Shown piece by piece: positions 51,370-62,875 of a DNA stretch of 64,000 nucleotides. The notes under the pieces were generated by a model. That model was given only the letters and a program-made list of their open reading frames with translations. It had not been told where the DNA came from and made no database searches. The DNA is from Sclerurus mexicanus (Eukaryota; Chordata; Aves; Passeriformes; Furnariidae): assembly GCA_013396755.1 (NCBI GenBank), contig VWZF01002210.1:1-64000 (forward strand), read 5' to 3'. Position numbers and translations under genes: made by a program. The first letter of the stretch is position 1. Every line of letters starts with the position of its first letter.

Positions 51370-51830
51370 ACAAGCTTTTATTATCTTAAACTTCAGTGTC
51401 GTTAAATTGCTTCTGTTTGCAAATCCATTTCTAAATATGACTGTATCACTAGGCCAGGCATCACATCATGAATTGAAAATCATATTGCTTTTTGCTCCCT
51501 CTGGAAGTCAGGTGTTGATATTTTCTGAAAAGCTGTTTGCTGTGCTGGGGCAAGGCTGAAGATGTATTACTGTGGAGTCTGTGGTTTTTTGAACGTAAAT
51601 GGAAAACCCGTTCAACCTGCTGTGACGAATTTCCTGCACAGTCATGTCCTTGAATCATAAGCAAGCAGTGAGGCAAAAATAAGCAATAAATCTGTAGCTC
51701 AGATACGACAATCAGCTTCAAGTTAATTCTTGAAATCATGTGTTGAACCTGCCACGGGATTTTGGAAGTGAAAAGACGTGGGTCTTAGTAACGATTTTAG
51801 TCCTAATTGATGCAAAAATTGTCCTACTAA
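51370..51830. promoter_or_regulatory. Candidate conserved non-coding element, CpG-retaining
   Basis: At least eight CpGs in about 460 bases (GTGTCGTT, TGAACGTAA, ACCCGTTC, TGACGAAT, TACGACAA, CACGGGA, AGACGTGG, TAACGATT) in a window where CpG is rare. Complex sequence with AATTGATG and TAATTC homeodomain-like cores. Two open frames (67 and 92 codons) on opposite strands are not recognisable. Confidence 0.38.
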
Positions 51831-54339
51831 ATTAGAGATTCTTCCCTTCTTTAATAGACATTGAATAAAATCCTGCCTTTGGTTATTTTATTGGGTGATG
51901 AATGCCTTCTAAGAGAGCTGTTAGTTATTCATGCCAAAACCCCAAACCTCTTGGATACCAAAGTATAGATTTAGGAGTCTAACTTTGGGCACTCCTATAA
52001 AGAAATTTCTGAGTGCTCTTCAGGGCAAAAATCTCTGTTTCCCTCCTCTGTGTTGGATAAATGAAACTAAAAAACTAATAGAACAGATAAGAACTGTAGA
52101 GTTAGTATCCTAGGTACAAAAATGCAATTTCATATGTTTTTGTTACTTTCCTCAAAAGGAAATTTTCTTCTTTATGCATACAAGAGCTGACAGGGTATTT
52201 TCTAGTGCTTTTTTTTTTTTTTAAATTCCATCTAACTCCAAGAAAGAGGTTTATCTCAGCACCCATTCCCAACACATTTCCATTTTGATATGGACTCCCA
52301 TTGGGAAAAGAAGGATTGAAAGTCAGTTTTTTATATTTTGAAAATAATGTAACTGATAAGAAAAAAAAGGATCTCATTAAGATAGGCCCAATAGAAAACA
52401 AAATATTAACTATTGAAGTACAAGACTATCATATATTTTTTTAGAACAGGTCATTTGGGATAGAATATTATTGTGGAAACTAGCTTTAAAATCTAACCTG
52501 AAATACTGATACAATCTGTCTATAACCCAATTAGAACTCTCTCATATGCTCCTTTATTTTTATTGTTCCTTCAAAAAATATTTGCCCAGTAGGCCATCAA
52601 AATCTTAAGCAACATTGTAACTTGTTAGTGTCCTAAGTATTATTAATTATTAAAGCAGCTGTGTTGTCTTCTTTAAAGTAGTTATCCATCTGAATAATTG
52701 ATAACATAATTTGTTGTGTTTATTCCTATTTCCTAGGGGGCTTGTCTGTTTGCTGTTTTAACATAGCTCTCTGGAAGGAGGCTACTGATAGTACTTGGAA
52801 CAATTTTTAGTGCTTATTCAAGAGGGTAAAAGGGTATTATACTGATTTTTGGTGAAGAATTGCTACATGTTTATAAAAAAACTATGCTATATTAGTGTCT
52901 CATGGAAGAAATGTCAGAGTTCTTCACCTTGGGATATTATAATACACAGCAGGCTCTTAGGACGTTTTTGAATTTCTTTTTTTTATTTCTTTTTTTTTTC
53001 AGCCAAGTGGTTATTGAACTCTATCCCTTATACCGTAGATGTGTTTAACAGCACACATGATCTCAGAGCACTCTTTGTTTCCCACATCTTGAATCAGATG
53101 GCAGCATGCAAAGCAGCTTAAAACCAGCAGAATGGCTGATGATTCAGTGGCAAACTGGTAAGGTTAGGAGGAGGGAAGTAAGGATGAAGAGGAACTTGGA
53201 CTGATCTCATGATCATGTGTAACACATGGCATCCGTTCTTGGGTCCTTCAGACTTGGCAGATTTTTGGCTAATACTGTGAGAACATTATAAATTGTGAAT
53301 AGGATCTGCAAGGCCATTGTGTGAAATATTCATTGTTTGTGTGGGAGGAGTGGCTGTGGAGCACCCAGGCAGTGAGCTGCGCCCTGATTGCTGGGCAATC
53401 AGTCCCTACTGCAAAAGGGAGTTTTCTTTTAGAAAAATCCTACTATTGTTTTAGGCACCTGCAGAAGGTGAGATGCGGCTTTTTAGCTTGCTACTCTAAG
53501 CAGAAGGAAGAGCAGCCTCTCTACTTAATTCAGCTCCACTAACAGTGGAGCATGCCAAATATTCACTAACAGCATACCAAATATGACAAATGGTTCATGA
53601 TTCACTCTTTGACTTAAAGGGTCCTTGACCTGGGAGTGTGTGGTGCAAAAAGGGAAGGAGCTCTTTGCCCTGTCATAAAAATTGAAAGTTGTTTCAGCAT
53701 GACTGTTAAAAATTATTAATAAAATTATAAAGGAAGGCATAATCTCTGTGGAGAGTGGTTTAATTGTGATGCTTCAGGAGGGGAGTAGTTGTACCAACAG
53801 CTTGAGACCTTCCTCAACTTCTATATTAGATTGCACAAAATGGCTATAATATTATAGTTTCATACTACATTTTTGTAAAGATCTAAAGCTCTGGAGAAAT
53901 TCGAGGTGGTTGTTGCTTTGTAAAGCAGTGGAGAACACATTAAACTTTTTTAATGGAGATGCCTGCCTATTTTTACATGTTCACAAAAAGCAGCTACTGC
54001 TTTTCATAGTGCCACTGTAAGAATAGACAGCTTTTCTCCCAAGACATTACTTTAAGCCATTGTCATGCCAAATACATAACAATGTCTGTGCTGGTTGCCT
54101 CCCAACACTACTTTGACAGTGAAACAAGTACCCCTTCCATTTTTAGCCATAGCAGTGGAAAATAAACATCTATTTCTTCAGAAAATATAAAATGCAGCTT
54201 CTGAGAGAATGTCTGTATACAGGAACATTATTTTGTCCAAGAAATAATGCTTTATCTAAGAAAAAAAACACAAGAAAAACTTTAAAATCACGATGTACTG
54301 CATTAACATCTGGTTTAAAGTGTGTTAAGAGCCAACAAC
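51831..54339. other. Non-genic stretch
   Basis: Contains T runs at about 52208-52222 and 52978-52999. A slightly GC-richer patch lies at 53330-53480. No gene or transposon is recognised. Confidence 0.58.
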
Positions 54340-54600
54340 TCAATGTCAATTTGGTCTGACTTTACGGTATTACTTGCTTGATTATGGCTCTCTCTGGGGG
54401 AGCTGAGCATTTCGATATCATCCAAAGCCCCCGAGAACAATTCAAACCAGCTGGTATTCTCCTTATTACATAATTACAAAGCATGCCGTGCCGTTTGGCA
54501 TACTGAAGAGGCACTGGGGGCCCACTTCTCAAAATATTTACAGCCTTTTATTCTTCTCTAAACAATCATTTGCATAGTAAAAGTGATATACAGCACACCA
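54340..54600. promoter_or_regulatory. Best candidate conserved non-coding enhancer: adjacent SOX and POU sites
   Basis: Dense in transcription-factor cores and compositionally unlike its flanks. It has an E-box CCAGCTGG at 54447-54454, AACAAT at 54436-54441, TAATTA at 54471-54476, and AACAATCATTTGCAT at 54561-54575. The last is a SOX core one base from a perfect POU octamer (ATTTGCAT). SOX/POU pairing is typical of neural-progenitor and pluripotency enhancers. CpGs are retained (GCCGTGCCG, CCCCCGAG, TTTCGATA, TTTACGG). No frame is coding. Confidence 0.48.
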
Positions 54601-55869
54601 ACATGTGAGTTTACTTTTTTTTCTACTTTCTCAAACTTACCTGGAAGTGGCTGTATTTAGCAGTGACTAGGCAGAATTGAGATGGAGCCAGGAGGGATAA
54701 AGGCTGTAGTATTTTCAGGAAAATACTGACTCAGTGAAAGATGAGAAATCTTTCAAAGAAAACCTGAAACATGGATAAATATTTTGCTCGTCTGAAAGCA
54801 TATCATGAAACATCTGCCCTGGAAGTGGAGAAGTTAAGAAACTAGGAAAACTTGCATGTGAGCAAGCTGGTCATGACAGAATTTCTAATCTGTAGATAAG
54901 ACGCTGTAGCTGCATCTTCTTAAGAGATGTGTGTGTGTTCATGTGTGCATCTTTAAGTAACATATTTTTGATTGTGAGATTGACTTCTGTCTAAGGCCAA
55001 ATTGCTAAAATTCTATTTTATCTGCAGTGAACAATAAGCCATGGAAATTATCAATAGCTGCGATGCCAGGATAAAAGGGAAAGATCTGTTGGATTTTCTG
55101 TCATTATGTAGAAAGATTTGAAGATGCAAAGGAATAGGACAATGGTTAATGGCCGAATGTGTATTTTCTTCCTACCATACCAATAACATATATATACTTC
55201 TTGTACACACGCAACTTTTGAATTGCAAGCCTCTGATCTTAGCACCCACAAATTGCCATCATGTCATGTATGAGAGGCATTGCACAACGTAGCTAAATTC
55301 CTTCTAAGCCCCAAATTCTTCTAAAGTTTTCTCTTATTAAATTCATGTTGGTACAAAGGATTCACCTACAGCAATGTTAAATGATTGATTGATTGAGTAA
55401 TAAATGTTTAAAGGTTTTCGTGCTATGTAGTACAGGATTTTTTCTCTGTTTTTTATTGGTTTTAAGGAAGAGATCATTGAAGTTATTTAGTCACATTGTG
55501 TTTAGTGCTAGACTCCAAATCCTTTGTCTTTTTATCCACAAAACTTGTAATCTGATTTGAACCAGACTTTTACATATTATAAAATTGTTTTGAGGAGGAA
55601 AAAATACTAGCTGAAAGTGAGCATAGACAAATTATTAGACACACCATAGGGAGCCTGATATTTACATATTGTCCAGGATCTGAATGGTGAATTGTTGATA
55701 TAAATACATATGATTGTAAATCTCTGAAGCCCTGTGGGAGGTGTTATCATTCAATTTCCACACAGCAAGGGTTACTGAAACTAATTTTTGGTGCCTGTTT
55801 TTTTTCCCACTGTCAAGATGTTTTAATGCATTGCATAATTTGGACCGCAAGTGAAGGTATTAAAAGTGC
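54601..55869. other. Non-genic stretch
   Basis: Contains a short GATT tetranucleotide run at 55383-55396. Otherwise featureless. Confidence 0.58.
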
Positions 55870-56230
55870 AGAATCAAAATGAGAAATGTGATGGCAGTCT
55901 GAATGGACCGCCATCACAAGTGGCTTGCTGAGCACAGTGACACAGTCTGGCAGGTGCCACGCTGTAAACCTGCAGACCACAAACCTTACTGAATTCTGAA
56001 CTATATTTTGCCATCTGATCCAGTGCAGAATTTGACTGAGTGCCAGTGAGTTTCACAGCTGACTTCCTAAACCTGGCCAAAAGACAGAGCAAAGAAAGGA
56101 TGCTGCTGTAACAGAGAACAAGGAGACAAACACGTTCATCACGCAGTGTCATGTTAAATAACCACACATAGCAGGCAATTGTATCACACATTGCACTGTT
56201 TCTTAATTTAGGCATATCACCAGAGTACTT
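55870..56230. promoter_or_regulatory. Weak candidate conserved non-coding element
   Basis: Balanced composition with several CpGs (GACCGCC, CCACGCTG, CACGTTC, CACGCAG). GATGGCAGTC and GGACCGCCATC form an imperfect inverted repeat at 55891-55916. The 113-codon minus frame crossing it (55874-56215) has no domain. Confidence 0.27.
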
Positions 56231-56545
56231 GTCACAGGAGACACCACAAAAAATTATTTTAAACCTGCTGGGCAGCTGGAGATGAATTTGTCTAAGAAAA
56301 TACCTGACTGCATTTTAATATATGCTGGTTTTTCAAGAACTGCATGAATGCTCAAATAGGATACCATGCCACCAACTGTTGCTTTGTAATTCACCTCATC
56401 CTCTGGTTCTCTTTATGATTCTGCTGGTTTTGCCTTGCAAGCTTTCGTGAGCAGAGGCAACATCACAAAGGACAAAGAGGTGAATTGAAGGAAAAAAGAG
56501 GTTCATTTATGGCAAAAGTTACCAATTAGCCAACAAAAGGAAATA
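56231..56545. other. Non-genic spacer
   Basis: No recognisable content. The last part could be diverged CR1 upstream of the clear match. Confidence 0.5.
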
Positions 56546-57012
56546 CTCTGCTGGACTGCATGCTTACAAACATGGAAAAATTGCGTGGAAATTTGAAAGC
56601 TTGGAGGCAGTCTTGTCTGGAGTGATCATAAAATAGAGAAGTTCAGGATTTTGCAAGGAGTTAACAAGGCAAAAATCACGATCACAACACTGGGCTTCAA
56701 GAGAACAGGCTTTTACATGTTGATGGGTCTTCTGGAAGAATACTGTGTGATAGGGCCCTGGAGAGAAGAGGGGTCTAGAAGAGCTGGTTGATTTTGCAGC
56801 ACTGTTGCTTTCAAGCTTGATGAAGATCCTGTCTGATGTGCAGGAAGTGAGGGAATGTTAGCAAGAAGCCTGTGTGGATGAACAAGGAAGTGCTGACCGA
56901 ACCCAAATATAGTAAGAGAACGTAGCAGCAGGTGGAAATGGGTAGCTGACTCAGCAGGGATATAGAGACATTGTCCAAGTGAACAGGGATGGATTTAGGA
57001 AATCCAAAGCCA
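56546..57012 (+). mobile_element. CR1 fragment: endonuclease to reverse-transcriptase linker
   Basis: Landmarks of the avian CR1 second open frame appear in order and in shifting frames: LLDCMLTN (from 56548), SDHKIEKFRIL (about 56619-56651), TTLGFKRTGF (about 56686-56715), ALERRG...KSWLI (about 56756-56795), PVWMNKEVL (about 56869-56895), and RDIVQVNRDGFRKSKA (about 56964-57011). The frame changes repeatedly and in-frame stops occur, so it is dead. It ends abruptly at about 57012, upstream of the reverse-transcriptase core. Confidence 0.92.
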
Positions 57013-57214
57013 GGAGCAGAAGATCATGTACACAGTAGGTGCTGATATAGACTAAAACCTTTGATCTATGGTCTCACAGATTAATTTTTGTTCAGAAGTA
57101 GATCTGTTTATCCTGGAACCTGTTCTCCTAATAAGAGCCACAAAGCACAGAAGGAAATCCAGTTTATTTAGTTATTTAGTTATTGAATTTTGTTGCTATG
57201 TCTTCTCTGTGTAT

Positions 57215-57255
57215 CTCTGAAGAAAATCAACTCTACCCCAGCCAAACCCAACACA
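57215..57255 (-). mobile_element. Inverted avian LTR 5' terminus
   Basis: Read on the minus strand this starts TGTGTTGGGTTTGGCTGGGG and continues TAGAGTTGATTTTCTTCAGAG. That closely follows the recurring avian ERVL-type LTR start (TGTG-TTGG-TTTTGGCTGGGATAGAGTTAATTTTCTTC). Its outer end is at 57255, exactly where the next plus-oriented LTR-like segment begins. Only the terminal 40 bases are recognisable. Confidence 0.68.
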
Positions 57256-57571
57256 CTCCTGTTCCCCATCTCCCTGCACTGCTAGGGGGAGAATAAAGTT
57301 AAACCCAGGAAGGAGGGAGGGGTGGGGGAAAGGTGTTTTTAAGATTTGTTTTACTTCTCATTAGTCTGCTCTGATTTGATTGGTGATAAATTCAAATAAT
57401 TTCCCTAAGTCAAATCTGTTTTGCCTGACATGATAATTGTTGAGTGATCTCTCCCTGTCCTTATCTCAACTCATGAGCCTTTGTTATATTTTCTTTCCCC
57501 TGTGCAACTGAGGAGTGATCGAGCGGCTTTGGTGAGCACCTGGCATCCAGCCAGAGTCAAACCACAACACA
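57256..57571 (+). mobile_element. Avian endogenous-retrovirus LTR (solo or partial), plus orientation
   Basis: Contains a polyadenylation signal AATAAA (57292-57297), then TTTTGCCTGACATGATAATT, CCTGTCCTTATCTCAACTCA and GAGCGGCTTTGGTGAGCACC, and ends CCAGAGTCAAACCACAACACA. These follow the 3' part of a common avian LTR (GTCTTTATCTCAACCCA..., GAGCGGCT..., GGTTAAACCACGACA-type end). The CA end fits an LTR terminus. No retroviral genes flank it, so it is a solo LTR or a truncated copy. No target-site duplication was found. Confidence 0.72.
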
Positions 57572-60500
57572 GTGTAAGAACACTTAATAATGGAAGTCTG
57601 ATTTCTACTAGTAAGACAGATTCCTCGAAGAAGGCTGCACATAAATCTCTAACCAGGCAATAAGTCCTTCCATGTTGCAGCTGGATGGTTGTTGTGGATT
57701 AAACATTCTCTTTTCTGAATGGGCTCTGGTCTGCATACCAAAGTAAGGTCTTTGCCTTTTGCCCTGACACTTCGAATACATGCACACGTAGATTGAAAGA
57801 GGATGTTAGACTAGAGTCAGATTTAAAAGAGGTTTCTCTTCCCTTTCTTGTGGGTTCTGCTTAACAGTCAATGCAGCTTTCAAATAGGCAGTCTTTATCA
57901 CATTTCCAAATTAGTATTCCTTTGCATTCTGACATCTTTTAGCACCTCTGTTCCCTCTTCAGCTTCTTCAATATAGCAGTGACATCTGGCTCCATCCTGT
58001 GTGATTATGTAGTTGTTTATGAAAACTGGAAAAAGCAGTTGTAGCTGGAAGCCTCGATACAGATAGACCTTACTAGCAGTTACTCAAGGCTGACTGAAAA
58101 TTCCATTAATTACATGCAAGTATTTTTCTCTCCTCAAATCTAAGATATTTTATGCTCTGTTCTGTGTTCTAATTGCCTCTGAAACAGAAACTTCAATGAA
58201 AAGTAGCCATAATCCTGTTTAATGATACAGGCAGAGTGGATAATGAATTGCATGTAGAATTGGCAACACACCTCTCCAAATGTATGCAAAACAGTGTTGC
58301 TGCTTTGTTCTTTGGTAAGTTTAAATCCATTTTTTAGCTAGCAGATTCAATAGTCTGTGTACTGCTACTATGTAATTTAATTATATTTAATCATTGCATT
58401 CAATACTATTAATAAAGTTCAACAAAAAGAACAGTGTTGTGGAAAAGCAGTAATATCTCCTATGACAGCTCAAATAAGGAAGTAACCCTTTTTCTATTAA
58501 TTATGTGTTGTATTCTGATATGATTAACTTTAATTCATATAGAAAAGACTTTTCACCTGTTATAAGGGAATAGGCTTTTCACACATGGTTCAGTTTCTTT
58601 TACTGGCTTTAATAATTACATTTATCAGGTACTAATTTTTCTCCTTTGCAAAAACGTGCATAGTAATTGCTGTGTGTATGTATAATAACTTGGATTACCT
58701 AATTTCTTACTTCTGTAAAGCTGCACTTTAAAAGTCTGTACATCTTGCAAGAGGAAAAGAACTTCTGTTGTGCACAACTAGTGTCAAGAAACTCAAGGTG
58801 GATAATGCAGTTTGTATTCTTCTGAGTAGTATTTGTGCAACTTTTAAAACATTCAGTATGCCATTGTTGTAAATCATAATTGAACTCTTATTTGTTGAAA
58901 GGTTCTAAGAAGCATCACTTTAAAATGTGTCTTAAGCCATTGAAAGTGATAACTTTTTAAAATGCATGTCAGCTAGCATTTTGCTACTTGAAAAAAGAAA
59001 AAAAACGAAAGTTTAATGAAGCAAATGCATCAATTAGATAATTAGCTTAAAAAGCAAAAGGGAATTTCATGTCACTTTTACTTACTGAACCTTAGGATGT
59101 CTTACTAATTTACACATTAGATTTTTCTCATAAAGAGGTCAATCCTGTGCTTGTTACTTCATTTACATAGATGGTAAAAATACCAGACATAGGAAAGGAA
59201 ATTAGTAAAACTTGAAGAATTGTCCTAATATGGACAAGCAGTTTGCTCTAAAATAGGTCTCAGCATATAAAATTAAAATGTTGATTAATAAAATCATGCC
59301 TAATTCAATTGCAGGAATAACTTCAATGAGAATAGTACACAGAGAGAATATTATGTCTTGAACGCTATGTTGCAGAACAGATAATTATTTTTACAGCAGA
59401 ACATTTTAGTTTCCCTCTGTTAGAAGCTGATTACCTCTGTTAGGGAGGCAGTTTCCAATCTTTCCTTCCCTGCCTCTTCTTTATGGGATTCACATATGAT
59501 TTCCTTGTTATGACTTATCTTTGCTTACTTGAGCAGTTACAGGTTCTCACTGCTGAACTGCACATGCAGGATGAGGCAAGTGAAAAAGGTTCATGCAACT
59601 GTGTGCAGATTTGTAAGCTGATGTGACCTTCCTTAAAACAGTCTATAATCCATATCCTTTTCTAAAAAGCACCTAATACCTCCCCTTCCCATGAATTCCA
59701 TATACAGTTTTTTTGATACACAGTATCTTTCAGCTGCAGTGTTCTAAGAAAGTTGTGCAAAACTGAATTGGAAATGAAACAAAAACCTTTGGTCAATTTT
59801 ATCTGCTTCATTATTACTATTATGTAACCCAAAGAATGGGGCATCAGTATAATAGTTTTTAAAACAATTAAATTACTGTAGAGATCTTGCATATGTTTCT
59901 AACATGTTCTTGCAGGCTTTAGATTTACTTCTTAATCTTTAAGTACCCTTAAATCTCAAGTTCTCTTGCAGGAGGATTTTATAATCAGTGCTGATAGAGT
60001 TCTTGATTCTGTCATTAGAAATTTCTTTTGGATCATGCTGGTCATTTTTAGACTTCTGTTACTACTTTCTCACATTGATTAATATCCAAGGAAAATAGCC
60101 AAAGAGATTTTAGCTAGTTAAAATCCTGATCTTGAATTTTGACATCTTGTCTTCACATGCAACATGTACTCTTTGAAACTGATTGACAACTGACTTCTCT
60201 TTGAAGCCTCTTTTTCTAAGAAAGGGATTTTCAGAGGCTTGTCTAATTCTTCTAGGTTCTGTGAAAATCCCAGATTAATTCTTGACTCGTTTGATTATTG
60301 ACTGCACAGTTCTATTTCCATTTTACTGTTAGGCTGTATGTTAAAATAAACTAAATTGTGTTTAACTGGATTTTATGGGTATATTTTTTTAGATGCTCAG
60401 GACTTCTCTGCCTCAGCAGAGGAGCAATAGAAATGCAAGAATTTACTTGCCTCTATCGAATTTCTCTGTGAACTCCTGTAACCTATTTGCAACCAGACCA

Positions 60501-61271
60501 CAATGTTTGACAATAAACCCTTACAAAATAGGCCAACATGTTTCCAAAGTCAATTTGTACTTCCGTATATCATGAGGCAGTGTGCTAGAATCAAGGTCAC
60601 TCAGATCCATTTCACTCCATCTATTTCAGTTCCCATTTTACTTTTGCCTTTTCATTTTCTACATCACGGTTCAACTACAGACCAGAAATCTCTAGCAGGC
60701 TCTGTGAGCTTGCACAGCTGCTGTTTGGCCCTCCTTCTGCTTAGGGACCATCTTGTCTCCACACCTGCTTCTGCTGTACTGCCAATCTGCATAGGCCAAC
60801 AGGCACAAAAGTAACTGGAATATGCTTGAAGAAGTTCAGTTAAGCTTTTTGTAGTTCCTTCCTTCCTTCCTTCCTTGTTTCTCTTTATTTGTGCCAGATT
60901 GTCTTCACCTGCAACCTTAATAAGCCTAGCAATGGCTTTTATCAAAGCAACCTTGTTGAGCGTGTCTAGTTTCTCGCCCCATTGCCCTGCCAGCTCTGAT
61001 GAACTGGCTAAATAGTTGTGAACTTCTCAGCTCCAGAGGACAAGGGGGCAATATTTTGCTGCACAGCTATAAAACCATTTCAGCAAAGCTGGAAGAATTG
61101 CAGAATTTCATTGTATTAGTATGCATAATATCATCTGAACATTTCATAATATTGATACTAAAAAGTAAGAATCATGATGCTGCAAATTATGTGATGCTAT
61201 GAAACTGTTTAAGTTACATTTTAAGAGTCTGGAGATCTTTCTCTTTCCTCACTAACACTGTTGTCTTCCAG
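57572..61271. other. Non-genic stretch with AT-rich, homeodomain-core-rich blocks
   Basis: Sections at about 58290-58720 and 58880-59100 are dense in TAATTA/ATTAAT-type cores and look like possible conserved elements, though high AT content makes such cores cheap. A CpG-retaining patch lies at 60390-60570. No gene is recognised. Confidence 0.5.
60855..60876. repeat. (TTCC)n microsatellite
   Basis: Five and a half perfect copies of TTCC. Confidence 0.96.
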
Positions 61272-61350
61272 ATGGTCTTGGGTTTATTGTGAATATGAGG
61301 ATATGTCTCTGGGAGATTTTGTCTTCTATTATCACCTCTTTTGCTGCAGC
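61272..61350 (+). other. Possible isolated exon or pseudo-exon
   Basis: A pyrimidine-rich tract (CTCTTTCCTCACTAACACTGTTGTCTTCCAG, including a CTAAC branch-point-like core) ends at 61271. A GTGAGT donor follows at 61351. The 79 bases between are open in one frame (WSWVYCEYEDM...FYYHLFCCS). I do not recognise the peptide. Pairs of decent splice sites around short open stretches are common by chance in vertebrate DNA, so this could be a pseudo-exon or a non-coding RNA exon. Confidence 0.2.
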
Positions 61351-61810
61351 GTGAGTACTGTCTCTCTCATCAATGGCCCCCCAGCTTCCCTTCAGGTCTG
61401 TCCAGCAGCCCCTGACCCCACAAGTGGCATTTTGCTGGTAGAAGTCCCTTTTGCTGGTGTGCACAAGCCATGCTTGTAGTACAGTCCTCATGGTTGGCCC
61501 AGGGCTGGGATGAGTTTAGCATAACAAAACGTAGTGGCCTAGCAAAGGGCCAGGCCGTGTATGGAACTACTGAATGAGACACAGGTCAGGTACCACCAAT
61601 ACCACAGTAACATTAATATGTAATACCCTTTGTAATACTGACAGGTTTCAGTTTATTGCTGTTCCAGGAAGAGTGTTCAAGAAATCGAGTTCATTCCTGA
61701 CCCATTGTCTATTACATGTATGCTCCTTATCTACGCAAGATGATGAGTTATCTTGAAAGTGGAAGTATTTCAGGGAAAAAGGATATTAGAGGACTTCATC
61801 AAGTGAACAA
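61351..61810. other. Non-genic spacer
   Basis: Balanced composition around 61370-61580 with short overlapping frames on both strands, none recognisable. A degraded repeat is possible. Confidence 0.45.
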
Positions 61811-62155
61811 TCTTATTTAATATTCTCCTTAATGACCTTGACTCACAAATGAAATTTGCTGATAAAGCAGAGATGGGGTCAATCTCAATGCAGAGGAGTA
61901 GTTGAATAACAAGTAGGATGAACTGAGTAATATCAAGAGCTGAAATGAATAAAAAGAGATGGATTTTAATAGTAGAAGAGACAAAGCCATGTATCAGAAG
62001 CAAATAATGATTTCTTCTGTATTCTGAGATCTCATCAGTTAGAATAAAAAAGACTTAAGTGCATTAAGCATTCATAGGATGTTTATGAAATACTGATGAG
62101 ATTTTTCTGTGCCAAACACACAATACAGAAAAGGCATATGATAAGGTATTTCTAG
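61811..62155 (+). mobile_element. CR1 reverse-transcriptase fragment, decayed
   Basis: Plus-strand translation gives LFNILLNDLD (about 61814-61843), matching CR1 L-F-N-I-F-I-N-D-L-D. KFADKAEMG (about 61853-61879) follows, the catalytic F-A-D-D block with the second aspartate changed to lysine. MDFNSRRDKAM (about 61961-61993) matches the M-K-F-N-x-x-K-C-K-V-M block. The end at 62130-62150 (AAGGTATTTCTAGT) matches the CR1 GGTATTTCCAGT phrase. Spacing is right but frames are broken, so it is inactive. Confidence 0.82.
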
Positions 62156-62844
62156 TCTTTGTACTGAGTAGTTTTCAACTATTAAAAATGTTTGTGGAGT
62201 TCCTTATGAAATGCCATGGACATATCTGTCTTCAAGAAGGATAAAAATGATATTGAAATCACTGTAAATAAAGATTGCAGGTTATCGAGAAATTATATTT
62301 GTTAAGAACAAATAGATGTCAGCAGGTTGTGTGTGCTTCTTGCCTAGAAAATTTCTGTAAATACTGAGATAACCATGGCACTAACTTTCCAGTGAGAATA
62401 CGAAATCTATTTAAATCTAAGATTTAAGATGACACTTGATAAAGTTATAAACAGGATTTTGTGACACAGCTGCTTGTCTGGTATAGGAAGGGACTCGCTT
62501 TTGTGGCATGCAATTGCTTCACGTATACATTTTCCCTTTGAGAGGAGATCTTAGGTTTCCAAGCATTGAAAGTAAAGTTTAATAATCCACATTGGAGAGG
62601 TGAGTTCTCACAACTATTTAACCTCTACGGAAGAGGCATCGAAGGATGTAAATCACTTTTGCCAGAAATATTTACCTTTTTTTCCCCTCGTGAGGGTTTC
62701 TTGAGGATTGTGTTTAAGGTTTTCTGTAGTAGGAGAGTTTTGCACAGTATTGACTCTTCCTAGCTGACTGGTAAAACCATTTCTTCAGAGAATCTGTGCC
62801 TTCCTGGTGTGGAAAAAAAATATTTATGTCCCATAGTTTCACGA

Positions 62845-62875
62845 TTTTTCATCATCCTAGAAGGATGACGAAAAG
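62845..62875. other. 14-bp near-perfect hairpin
   Basis: TTTTTCATCATCCT, loop AGA, AGGATGACGAAAAG. Twelve of fourteen positions form Watson-Crick pairs and the other two can form G-U or A-C type mispairs. It leads into a GAA-rich purine tract. Confidence 0.8.

Noticed and set aside
54635..54660. Minus-strand CAG|GTAAGT (strong donor next to CAG)
   Set aside because: The upstream sequence on that strand is not pyrimidine-rich enough for a convincing acceptor, so it is not called a recursive splice site.
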